Shown piece by piece: positions 1 to 10,377 of a DNA stretch of 64,000 nucleotides (the first letter of the stretch is position 1; each line of letters starts with the position of its first letter). The notes below the pieces were generated by a model that was not told the DNA's origin, did no database searches, and worked only from the letters and a program-made list of their open reading frames with translations. Source of the DNA: Ashinkailepas kermadecensis (Eukaryota; Arthropoda; Thecostraca; Neolepadidae); the NCBI GenBank assembly GCA_034440615.1, contig JAOTOM010004862.1:186001-250000 (forward strand), in the 5' to 3' direction. Made by a program: the position numbers and the translations under genes.

Positions 1-364
1 CTGCAGTACTACTAGAAGTACAGAGTTAAGAAGCGACTAGCTACCGAATTATGCAAGTGTTTTCAGCCGATATATTCGCTATCGAAAACGCGCTGGCACA
101 TAGAAAAACATTTGCAATTAAGCAAGCAATTACCTGCAGTGACTCAAAATCTTCTTTAGAAGCACTGGCGGATGCAGTGTCAGTGGGACATTGCGGGGGC
201 ATATGTCTAAAGCGGGCCTCGCCTGTGCGCCGAGACATCGCCGGCACCCGGGCGAGTCATCGTTGAGTTTGTCCTGAGACAATGTCGGCGCGGGCGCGTC
301 ATTGTTGAGTTTGCCCAGCCTGCCACGCTGGCAGTACACCGGTGCGCTACAGCGCGCACTTCCT

Positions 365-720
365 ACGGCGAATATCCTGGGATCAGGGCGGATCCAGGAA
401 TTGTCATGGGCGAAGGCACTCGTCTGGAGGAGCACCAGTGTTCGGAAGGGCGCCACTGCGAAGTATACCTGGAGGCGTACTTTCGACTGAAAATGCGTTG
501 AGTTGAGCGGAGGTGGGGTGCACTGGAGCATACTGAAGTGACGCCTTTTCCTATCAGGAAGGCAACTTCTCCTTCCAAGATGGTGCATATTCCTATCCGA
601 GGGACACCACTGGCTGAAATTGAGCGGATGGACGAAGGGCGCACTGGAGCCTTTCAAGGGGAGGGCGCACTGGAGCCTTTCACTGGAGCCTTTCCGCCGC
701 CAGAACGGCGAAATCTTCCA
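365..720 (+). repeat. Dispersed repeat, family A, copy 1
   Basis: This stretch shares words such as GGATCCAGGAATTGTCATGG and repeated GGGCGCACTGGAGCC-like blocks with the segment at 28140-28420 and, inverted, with 30205-30505. The three copies are diverged and contain no convincing coding frame. It is an interspersed repeat of unknown class. The rest of 1-2900 holds only short unrelated open frames, and I see no gene there. Confidence 0.5.
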
Positions 721-2916
721 TGGGAAACACGCTCCTAGTTCCGCCTGTATGCCCCTGTGTGGGATCATAGACGAACACCAATGTGCTTTGTGTATCACTT
801 GCGTGCAATATAAGGTGTCGTCAATATTTTTACAAGTTTGTGGCAACATGCTATCAGTTTCGTTAGGCGTCAGACGCTATTCAAGCAGCTTGCACATATG
901 CACTGCAGTGCGTCTCTTCAAGCGCGTCTGCGCTAATGTGAATGAGTTGACGAGCGACTGAGGAAAATAACGCCTCGACTGGTGACGTATCCAAGGAGGG
1001 GAGGGAAAAGGGGGCAGGAGTTTTTCCTGTAGGGTCGGAGGGGACGGGGCCCCCGCACCGACGCCTGGAGGGCACCTGGACAAACGAAAGCGCCTTGGGC
1101 TTACGGAGAGGGCACTGGGTCCATCAAGAGTACCACGAGTCAACGGACAGTTCCCTCGAAACGTTAGGCGTCAGACGCAATGCTAATGCGGACAACGGTG
1201 GATCTGCAGTAAAGAAAGAAAACAGGTAGGTTCCTGATGTCATTCAAGAACTCTGAAATATGCGCCCGCGACAAGCGATCCCGGATGCCCACTAAGTGTG
1301 TGCGCAAAGAATATGGTTACAATTTATGAAGCTCTGTCTCCATAAAATATAATGCGAAGCGCATTTATTCAAATTAGCTTGCTTTTGGACGTCAATTTCA
1401 TTGCCACTTACAGTGATATATTACACATATTGTTACTTCACGCATCTGTATTGTCTTGTTGAACTATTTTCTGATCTTCATCCACTATAGACGGCAGGCC
1501 TCCAGCAGCGTCGCCCGCGGTCCGCGGCCCGCCATTTATATGGCGGGGCGCGAAACCATTCCCTGAACGTTAATAGGCCCAAACGCCAATGTTACAGGCA
1601 GATTTTCATCTTTGAAACGATAGGCGATGTGCTTGGCATGATTTCCACCACCATTGGCGTGAGGCCGACAGGTTCTCTCGATATTGTTTAAAAACATTAC
1701 GCTTATGGGCGTTGAATGGAAAGAATGCATCTACAACCGTGCATTTCTACTACACTATTTTGGCGTTGTAGAGCCGATGTTGCTTGGTATTGATCAAGGC
1801 TGGAACTTTATTTTAACCGTGCCGCCACTCGGCAGCTCTATGGATCATCTGGACAGCAAATGTCGGCGCATGGTACGTGTATCGAGCAATGCCAGAACCT
1901 CAATAATGTCTGAAAGCTTCATGTCAAAAGGTGAAAAATGACGAGGTTAGATATCTATAAAAGTAGTTGTGCATAGCATCAGAAGGCAGCTACTTTTATG
2001 CCGGTTCATTTGAGCTCATTGGAAATTAGTTCGTTAATGTAGATCATCTCGTGTAAAATTTGAAGGAATACAAGGTTATAATTTGGGACACAAATCCTGG
2101 AATTGATTGCAAAAGTGGCAAAGTTAAACTTCATGGAAGTTATTGAAGACGATATCAGCATGTAGCACGCTCAATTTTCGTTTAATTACGAACATTGGAA
2201 ATTGTCAGCGCATCACACAGAATATGCATGATGCGTTTTATTGCAAGAAGTCGAGTGGCCAATTGCTCCTATTCACTTCGATGGCAAAGTGACAGGGTGA
2301 AATGATTTGATAATAAAACGAACTACATACCATAAGAGAGCTTGTTTGAATGTTGCTCAAATTTGACCATTGGAAATTACTTGCACCCCCTCAAGAAACC
2401 AGAATATAGCATTAAACATAGCAAGCCCACTCTGGCGGTGTTCCTTCACAAACTCACGACCAGAGCGGCGTCACAGATATTATGTCCGCTGTCGAGCGAT
2501 GCCTCCGGTCCAGACGCTAGGGAATGTCTGACTAAATGCTATGTCTCCCCCATTCAAAGGTGGCGCCAGTTCAGCCGGGAAAGGCGCCACTTCAGGAAGG
2601 CCGGAATGCACCCCTTCCCTCGCCCAAAATACAATTTTTAGCTGGATTCCTCGGCATTCCGGCATTTCGAAAAACACAGGCTGATTATCTATGCGAATGA
2701 GGCAGCACAGTCCTCAAATCCACTTCAAACTCCAGTGACACTTCCTGATGCCCTGCACCAAACCATATGATCCAATGCACATTTACAAAAGAAATTGACA
2801 GAGATCCATGCCAACCATTTATGTCTGTGAAATAAAACCAACATTATATTGTGGCCCTCGAGCGCCCAAGACAACCGCCATTGCGAACTGCCGCGATGTC
2901 TCCGATGTGGAAACTG

Positions 2917-2952
2917 ATTGATTGATTATTTGAGCTTAAGGGCGCGCCGACT
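2917..2952 (-). mobile_element. 36-bp LINE 3'-tail micro-insertion
   Basis: A 36-bp insert is flanked by perfect 13-bp direct repeats GATGTGGAAACTG (2904-2916 and 2953-2965). On the minus strand it reads a GGCGCGCCCTTAAGC-type end followed by a short (AATC)n tail. This matches the 3' ends of the Jockey-like LINEs elsewhere in this window. I interpret it as an extremely 5'-truncated LINE (or SINE) copy made by target-primed reverse transcription. Confidence 0.7.
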
Positions 2953-2986
2953 GATGTGGAAACTGGAAGTACGCGTCCGGTACATA

Positions 2987-3186
2987 TGTAGACGGGTGAC
3001 GTCATGGTCCCGCGCGTCGCCTTGGCGACGCGTGCCTTCCCATTGGCTGGTTGGTTTCGCGCTGAAGCACCCCGACCGCGGTGAGTGTGAGAATAAAGCT
3101 GACCGCTGGGGAGACGTGCGGTCCGCCCGCGCGGTGTGAACTCGAAATCGGTCATACGTGTTTGGAATTCGGACCCAGCGACTACA
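2987..3186 (+). repeat. 5' LTR (200 bp)
   Basis: This is a direct repeat of 5407-5605, about 95% identical by eye. It begins TGTAG and ends CTACA, a perfect 5-bp inverted terminus with TG..CA ends. It contains an AATAAA at about 3093. It is preceded by CATA (2983-2986), which also follows the 3' LTR, so the target-site duplication is 4 bp, as is common for Ty3/gypsy elements. Confidence 0.88.
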
Positions 3187-3414
3187 TTGGCGGCGGCGGT
3201 GGGATTGACAGCTTTCGGATCGTCTGACTTGCACGACGGGAGCCAGATGACTCGATTGAGTGTTGTGGCGGACTGAGGAGTGGAGGATTTGAGTCGTCGG
3301 AATCCTGTCGTAATGGTGTGTAGTGGCATTTATAACTTGACTCGGTGTGGCGCGCGAGTACAGCCACTTGCACAAGAGGATGACGTGCAAGAGATGAGTT
3401 GGGGAGTCTCAAAC

Positions 3415-3800
3415 AAGATGAACGGCCATGGGAAGATGGCGGCCCGGCCAGATAAAGAGTCGGGTGATGGTGCTTCTGTCGCCTAGCAACGGTAGACTGC
3501 AGCAAATCACCTTCAGTGTTCGTTGCGCGGCAGCTGACTGGAGTCGCGAAGGTGCACGGCCATGGCAACATGGCGACCCGGCCAGGTAAAGTTGGGTGAG
3601 GGTGCTGCTGTTGCCTAGCAACGGTAGAATGCAGCAAAGCACCTTCAGTGCTCGTTGCGCGACAGCTGACTGGAGTCGCGAAGAATGTGCACGGCCATGG
3701 CAAGATGGCGACCCGGCCAGCTAGAGTCGGGTGAGGGTGCTGCTGTCGCCTAGCAACGGCAGGCTGCAGCAAGGGGCCCCCAGTGCTCATCTACACGCCA
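3415..3800 (+). repeat. ~130-bp tandem repeat, 3 copies, inside the LTR element
   Basis: The words ACGGCCATGG (about 3423, 3555 and 3692), GCCTAGCAACGG and CAGCTGACTGGAGTCGCGAA recur at roughly 130-bp spacing between the 5' LTR and gag. The array lies in the transcribed leader of the retroelement. No function is evident. Confidence 0.75.
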
Positions 3801-4008
3801 GCTGACAGAGACATGACTCGTCGCTAGCAACGGGCGATTCTCAGCGTCGGAACCGTGAGTGCCTTGTCAAGGCGAGGCATACATGTTCAATGAGGCGTGT
3901 GGCATGATGCGGTCCAGCCAGATGCGTTTGGATATTGGAAGTGTCGGATGATGAGTATAAGCAGTGTTCACAAGTCTGTCTAGTTGAAGCCCAGTAGGTA
4001 CTAGCAGA

Positions 4009-4344
4009 ATGGAACCTAGGTTTGCTATGGTTGGTGTGCCAAGTTTCGACGGAGATGGCTCGGTGCAGAACTTTTTAGACTATGAGAGGTTCAGTAGGCT
4101 TCATGATTGGGACGAGAGCCGGCAGTTGGATATTTTGACATTGTGTCTAACAGGAATCGCGAGGGATGCGTTCGATGCCCTTGGTGCCTCACAGAGGGAG
4201 TCCTATGGTGGAGTTGAGCTCGGCCTGAAGGGGAGCTTCTGCAGCGGTAGCTCTGTGGACCACCATGTGGCCCTTATGGATCTGAAGTACGATCCATCCC
4301 AGTCACTAGATGCGTTCGTGATACGGTTTAAGAAGCTTGTGTAA
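4009..4344 (+). pseudogene. gag-like fragment of the LTR element
   Basis: This 111-residue frame starts MEPRFAMVGVPSFDGDGSV and continues with a NFLDYERFSRLHDWDE-type segment and LTLCLTGIARDAFDAL. That is the look of the N-terminal half of arthropod Ty3/gypsy Gag: a short globular capsid-type domain with no zinc knuckle reached. It ends at a stop after FVIRFKKLV. A different frame then stays open from 4378 to 4857, which suggests a frameshift or a decayed C-terminal Gag. It lies between the LTRs on the same strand. It is a Gag remnant rather than a host gene, because the flanking LTRs and target duplication bracket it exactly. Confidence 0.65.
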
Positions 4345-5406
4345 CAGACACGCCAGCAGGACGCGGCTTGAGTATGGATGATGAGAGGCAGGGTGTCGGG
4401 TAGCCGCCCGCCCCGCCCCGGCGTCCGGGGCTGGGTCACCCGCACCACCCGTTCGATGTGGCATATTCCGACCTGGCGTGCTGGAATCTGGAGGCGAAGG
4501 GGTTCACATCCTTCCTCCGGAAGCACCGCTCTCGGAACTCGCATTGTTGGGGAAAGTGGGCATCTCGGCGCGGATGCGTTAGCGGCTGGTGGTGCCGACA
4601 GTAACAGCGGCGATCTGGGTCCCACCCAAGCAACTTCCGTTCAGAAGGAAGAAGGGGATGGGTGCCCCACTGTCAGGAGAGAACCGGCGTTGATGGGCAC
4701 TGCGGTTAGTTTAGGAATAGAATGCCCTGATGTCCCATCCGTGGAGGGAGTGGGTCAGAGACAGATGACCCCGGGCCTGGACTTCCCCCGAGTGTACCGC
4801 CAACTGTGTTGCGACGATCGAGTCGCGTTAAGCGAGCTCCTGGTTGGGTGTTGTTAGAATAGTCGCTAGTTACAGTGTAAACGTGTGTGTGATGTGAGGT
4901 TGCGCGATGTTAGATTAAGATGCTAGTGTACGAATTGTTGTTAGAACAGCCACTGGTTAGTGCAAAACGTGTGATGTGAGCACCTGGTTGCGCGATGTTA
5001 GAATAAGATGCTAGTGTACCAATTGTTATAACTAGCGTCGGGCGGAAAATGGGGATCCGCCGGGATGCGTAAGTGGATGGGCGGTTTGTTTCGGGTCTAC
5101 ACCACATTGTGAAACTGTGTAATGTCTGGCGGATTGTGGAACGCTTCAGTCGTTTGGGCGCCTATGGCGAGTGCTAGATGCCTTGTGCTGAAATCTAGTG
5201 CGTACCCTATTAAGACTTGCTACGGTCTTACGCAGTCGTGACATCAGTCTTTGTGTTGCGGATAAACCCGTTGCCATGCTGCTGACGACCACTTGTGACG
5301 ATAGTTCGAACAGCGTGGCGATACATCGTGTGCCATTTCGCTCCGGTGTCATGTCTAGGTCATGTGCGTTGAGTGCGTGTGCACTCCTTTTTCAAGGTTT
5401 ATAGAG

Positions 5407-5605
5407 TGTAGACGGGTGACGTCATGGTCCCGCGCGTCGCCTTGGCGACGCGTGCCTTCCCATTGGCTGGTTGGTTTCGCGCCGAAACACCCCGACCGCG
5501 GGGAGTGTGAGAATAAAGCTGACCGCGGGGGGACGTGCGGTCCGCCAGCGCGGTGTGAACTCGAAATCATTCATACGTGTTTGGAATTCGGACCCAGCGA
5601 CTACA
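5407..5605 (+). repeat. 3' LTR (199 bp)
   Basis: This is the second copy of the LTR at 2987-3186, differing by about ten substitutions or small indels. It starts TGTAGACGGG and ends GCGACTACA, and is followed by CATA (5606-5609), the other half of the target duplication. The divergence between the LTRs implies the insertion is not recent. Confidence 0.88.
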
Positions 5606-5609
5606 CATA

Positions 5610-7195
5610 TATGGTGACTTTGTTTTGACAAATCCACGTCCCAAATTTGTAATCCATGAGATGTTCGAACAACTGTGCAAGACCTAATTGATTGTCCGCA
5701 ATGTCCGGAACGAAAACGGACGTCATGCAATACCTGAGAACAGAGCGTTAGACAGAGGACCTGCTCATCCTTTTCGGAGACACACCCACTTAGAACTGGT
5801 GAGTGCATTTCTTAATTAGATACATGCCGATGCACTCCTACCCCTTGGACTATGGAATGCTTTTTTCGCCAAAGGTACATGCTAAGTAAGCGCTCCATTT
5901 ACAAGTGCGACGCTCGCTATGGTCTCGCGTGCTGGGTGTGTATACCTTTCGTTTTCTCCTTTCCCAAGTTTTACACAATAGTGGCGGTTGGCACAAGTTA
6001 GGATCAGCCAGTTTCCAAGCGGTGCCCCACCAGGCACCGCTCTTAAAGCAATGTAAATACCCAGCAGATTTATCCGATTTTCAGCGTGTGTGATGTCCTC
6101 CGGCTCCACATGTAGGATGAGTAGGATGAGTTGTGCGTGGCTAGAAAACAGTGGTCTACCGTGTGCTGTCTTTTGGCTCATGGTTCGACGAGTGGCTGGA
6201 CCAATAGCTCTTGATATTAATTTTTGGGAGCTTCCCTCCCTGCCCTTTTGTCTTCGGTAGAAAACAGCGGAGAGAAGACCAGAGGCGCAGCGAATGGGAG
6301 GGGAGGGGGAGTGGCAGCCCCCGTGACAAAAAGGTTATGCTGGATAAACAATGCATTTTGTGATTCGCATCACGCCAACGTGAAATTTTCCTGCGCGCCA
6401 AAACCGATGTCGGTTAACCGACATTATTTTTGGGGTCGGCACCTATTAAGAAACACCGGCTGCGCCGTGGGGGTCGAGTGCCCTGCTTCCTGTCCCTCCA
6501 CAGGGCCCTTGAGCGGTTCAGATTCTCTAAGTCGGAGTGGGGTTTGGATGGGCGCCCGGGAAAAGGGGATGTCCGGCTTCTTCGGGATAACTCTGCTATC
6601 GGACCCGTCCCAGCTCCTTTCCTGACAAGTCTGCAATGCCCACTAACAAAAAATGGAAGCAATGTGCTCAGAGCGATACCAAAGAGACTCCAGATGATTG
6701 ATGGAAACGCTGGACCTTCTCAACATGTTAACTGGGTGGAGGGGGCCAGCCACAACAGTTGGTGATTTTCCTGTTTTAAAGCTTTAGCATTGCTGGATGT
6801 GGAGAGGAGGGCTCTGGTTATGCTCATGCTCATTGCATCGTCGCCCCAGTCGCAAATTGATGCCATCCCTGGCCAAGATTCCTTAGACAATGCTCCTGGA
6901 TGTTCGTGCGACTCCGATTACCAACCATAGATGATGAACCTCCTCTCTATTTCAAGGGACTGAGTTGGAGTCAACCCAATGCATTATTGAGCCCTCCAAT
7001 AAGTGCAAATTTTAAAATTTAACCCTATGGTGCGAGCACCTGTAATACGCGCATGCATGCCATTCATGGCCATACGTATGGTTGGCCCTCCAAATAATCT
7101 CATCCAGGCTTCGCTCCTCCCCAATGACTTGAGTAGCTTGAACCAGGCATATTTTTAATAGAGTGGTAGGTGATCGGAAGGCGAATGTATGCATA
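5610..7195. other. Intergenic, no gene seen
   Basis: Open frames here are short, overlap on both strands and show no family motif. I find no RNA gene and no element ends. Confidence 0.5.
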
Positions 7196-7268
7196 TACGT
7201 ACATATGCATGCGCACATATGTACATATGCATGTATGTATGCGCATGCATGTATACGCACACATACAT

Positions 7269-7323
<55 letters not shown>

Positions 7324-7335
7324 TATGTATATAAT
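7196..7335. repeat. Microsatellite cluster (CATG/CA/TA)
   Basis: Alternating ATGCAT/ACATATGTACAT words pass into (AC)n and then about 15 units of (TA)n near 7282-7312. The long open frames here on both strands (ICICVYIYIY and similar) are artefacts of the repeat. Confidence 0.9.
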
Positions 7336-8357
7336 ATCGTCGTATTTCACATCGCTGTTTTTGTCAGGTCTGTATCCGGAGGAAATTCAGGAGCCGATAC
7401 TTAAATGTATCCGTCCGATTTTCCAGATGTCTTCGATTTAGGTCGAGAGAAAGTATATTTGCCTGAATATTATTTAAATTAATAATGCTCACTCATGCAG
7501 TCAACATCATGACATCAAATTAGTGAATAGCGCATCTTCCAGGTCGCCTTATTTGCGTTATCACATAGCACAGTTGCGATGCCTTCACCATCAGCGAATG
7601 CCTTGAGCGTCGCAATGTCGTACCGTAATGCAAGTCGTGTCGCAGTGTCGCACCGTGGCGCACGACGATTGGTACAAGCACAAGCACCCAATATCATCTG
7701 TCACGTTGGAATTGATCACCAAGGTCACAGTGCACCTGCTCACCCCACCCACACGTCCTCACAGCACCACCACAGCCGCCAGCATGAGGCGACCACCGGC
7801 TGAAGCGAACACACGCAGGCCATCGTCTGATCATCACGCCAACACGTGTCGAATGCGCAGCGACACGTCGGTCGGCCGATCCCTGGACAGTATCGACACG
7901 GAGGGCGGTATACAGTAGCCTAGTCACATCAATCACATCCGCAGCCATACTGCACGCAATGTTTATCCGCATTAGGAGCAGGCCGAATTAAACTACATAC
8001 TACAGTTATGCTACACAACTATGCACTATAACTACACAGATGGATCACAGTGCACCTTGATGCAGCCTAAGGTGTGAAACCATCCCAGTACCGGCATGCT
8101 TCGATGCCATTTTGCCTTTTACCTAATCCGCTAATCGACACCACAGTCGCACTGATCGCCACCCTGCTGCCAGGTCGAGAGGGCAGACAGCCAGATGACA
8201 AGACAGCCAGCGACCGCGACTAAGGCTGATTGCATGAGTAACTGTGTGAGTGCAACTGTGGTCATGTGAGCCGACTGTGGCCGTGCGAGTGTGACGGTGT
8301 CAGTGTGAGTGTGACTGTGGTCGTGACTAGGTCGGACAAGATCGCCTGCGGTCGCCG

Positions 8358-8455
8358 CTAGATGTCCACCAGGACGTCGGTTGGCGGATCGACCCGACAA
8401 GGGAGGTCACTGTCGTCGCTGTCGTCCGGCGATACCAGCGAGATCTCCACACCGC
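8358..8455 (-). CDS. HAUS6: HAUS6 exon 12 (C-terminus and stop)
   Basis: The exon follows acceptor CCTGTAG and encodes GGVEISLVSPDDSDDSDLP...VDPPTDVLVDI, with the stop TAG at 8358-8360. Its first two bases complete the codon left by exon 11 (phase 1). That match supports both the exon and the unusual GC donor upstream. The tail is acidic and Ser/Asp-rich, fitting the disordered end of HAUS6. I did not see a canonical AATAAA within a few hundred bases downstream. Confidence 0.7.
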
Positions 8456-8479
8456 CTACAGGCATAGGGCACGGGTCAC

Positions 8480-9885
8480 CCACCAAGACACAGCGCGAAA
8501 CGGCGGCAGGACACAGGATCACCCACCCAGACAGAACATGACACGGCGGCAGGACACAGGGATCACCCACCCAGACCCAACATGACACCGCGGCGGGACA
8601 CAGGGATCGCCCACCCAGAAACAACGCGACATGGAGGCAGGATACAGGGACCACACGGCCGGACACAAAACGACATGGTGGCAGGACACATGTACCACCT
8701 ACCTGGACACAACATTACACAGCGGCAGGATACAGGGATCGCATGCCAGGACACAACATGACACGATAGCAGCACGCAGGGATCACATGCCCCGACACAC
8801 CATGACACGGCGGCAGGACACAGGGATCACCCACCCAGACACACCATGACACGGCGGCAGGACACACTGATCACCCACCCAGACACACCATGATACGGCG
8901 GCAGGACACACGGATCACCCACCCAGACACAACATGACACGGCGGCAGGACACACGGATCACCCACCCAGACACAACATGACACGGCGGCAGGACACACG
9001 GATCACCCACCCAGACACACCATGACACGGCGGCAGGACACACGGATCACCCACCCAGACACAACATGACACGGCGGCAGGACACACGGATCACCCACCC
9101 AGACACAACATGACACGGCGGCAGGACACACGGATCACCCACCCAGACCACCATGACACGGCGGCAGGACACACGGATCACCCACCCAGCACACCATGAC
9201 ACGGCGGCAGGACACACGGATCACCCACCCAGACACACCATGACACGGCGGCAGGACACACGGATCACCCACCCAGACACAACATGACACGGCGGCAGGA
9301 CACACGGATCACCCACCCAGACACACCATGACACGGCGGCAGGACACACGGATCACCCACCCAGACACACCATGATACGGCGGCAGGACACACGGATCAC
9401 CCACCCAGACACAACAGCACGGCGGCAGGCCACGGATCCCCACCCAGACAACATGACACGGCGGCAGGACACCGGATCACCCACCCAGACACACATGCGC
9501 GGCGGCAGGACACACGGATCCCCCCCAGACACAACATGATACGGCGGCAGGACACACGGATCCCCACCCAGACACAACATGACACCGCGGCAGGCACACG
9601 GATCACCCCCAGACACAACATGATCGGCGGCAGGACACCGGATCCCACCCAGACACACCATGACACGGCGGCAGGACACAGGGATCACCCACCCAGACAC
9701 AACATGACACGGCGGCAGGACACACGGATCACCCACCCAGACACAACATGACACCGCGGCAGGACACAGGGATCACCCACCCAGACACACCATGACACGG
9801 CGGCAGGACACACGGATCACCCACCCAGACACACCATGACACGGCGGCAGGACACACGGATCGCCCACCCAGACACATGACAGGG
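8480..9885. repeat. 44-bp minisatellite, ~32 units (HAUS6 intron 11)
   Basis: The unit carries the words GGCGGCAGGACACACGGATC and ACCCACCCAGACACAACATG at a period of 44 bp (e.g. GATCAC at 9001 and 9045). The first units (8480-8830) are diverged and the middle ones almost identical. Between about 9410 and 9660 the units carry many 1-4 base deletions. The array fills most of the intron between exons 11 and 12. Confidence 0.95.
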
Positions 9886-10027
9886 CACCATTAGATACGG
9901 GACACCCACGGCAGGACACATGGGGGGACAAAGCACCCGGGAATAGCACATACATTGATACATGTCAAACCCGGTCCAGAGCCCATGCAAAGATACAAAT
10001 GTAGCACCGCCACGCGCAAACACTTGC

Positions 10028-10112
10028 CTAGACTCTCTCGGTTGGGGGAAAGCCCCACTGAGTTGTCGAAATCCAGAGATCCGAAGGCGTGCATAGTGAG
10101 CTCCTCCGCCAC
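10028..10112 (-). CDS. HAUS6: HAUS6 exon 11
   Basis: After acceptor TTCTCAG it encodes VAEELTMHAFGSLDFDNSVG then LSPNRESL, and ends one base into a codon. The donor reads CTAG|GCAAGT, a GC donor with an otherwise perfect consensus. Joined to exon 12 the split codon becomes Gly and the frame runs to a stop. The SPNRE-type motif fits the Ser/Pro-rich HAUS6 tail. Confidence 0.68.
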
Positions 10113-10207
10113 CTGAGAATGAAGTCAGCTATGTGTCACACTGAGTGCCTAAGTTCAGTTCTCTTGAAATAAAGCCACCGATACATGGAATAGGCGGCCA
10201 TCACGAC

Positions 10208-10213
10208 TTTATT
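10208..10213 (-). promoter_or_regulatory. Possible intronic poly(A) signal
   Basis: AATAAA on the minus strand lies in HAUS6 intron 10, about 135 bases after an in-frame stop (10348-10350) reached if exon 10 is not spliced at 10378. It could end a shorter transcript. A plus-strand AATAAA lies nearby at about 10168. Confidence 0.35.
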
Positions 10214-10377
10214 GCGTACGTCTGCATACGATTCATGCCTAACTTATGAGGTGTAGGTCAGCTGACCACAGGCCTCCAATGCCACTGCACTCAACCCTCA
10301 ATGGGCATAGATACTCAGCCTATCTATGATATCTGACCGTAGCATGGTCAGGGAAGCTGGCTGGCCACATGACTGAC

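Larger units (their letters stand above)
2987..5605 (+). mobile_element. Short Ty3/gypsy-like LTR retrotransposon with gag remnant only
   Basis: Two about 200-bp LTRs bound a 2.2-kb interior. The interior starts with TTGG directly after the 5' LTR, where a primer-binding site beginning TGG is expected; I could not name the tRNA. It contains a ~130-bp tandem triplication (3415-3800) and a gag-like frame (4009-4344). No protease, reverse transcriptase, RNase H or integrase is seen. The LTR ends, 4-bp duplication and gag identify the class. The lack of pol and the 2.6-kb length make it a non-autonomous copy that would need enzymes in trans. Confidence 0.85.

Noticed and set aside
7100..7440. Frames rich in YIYIYI/HTHTYT
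   Set aside because: Translated microsatellite.
8480..9885. CRISPR-like regular repeats
   Set aside because: Units are contiguous with no unique spacers, and the context is a eukaryotic intron.
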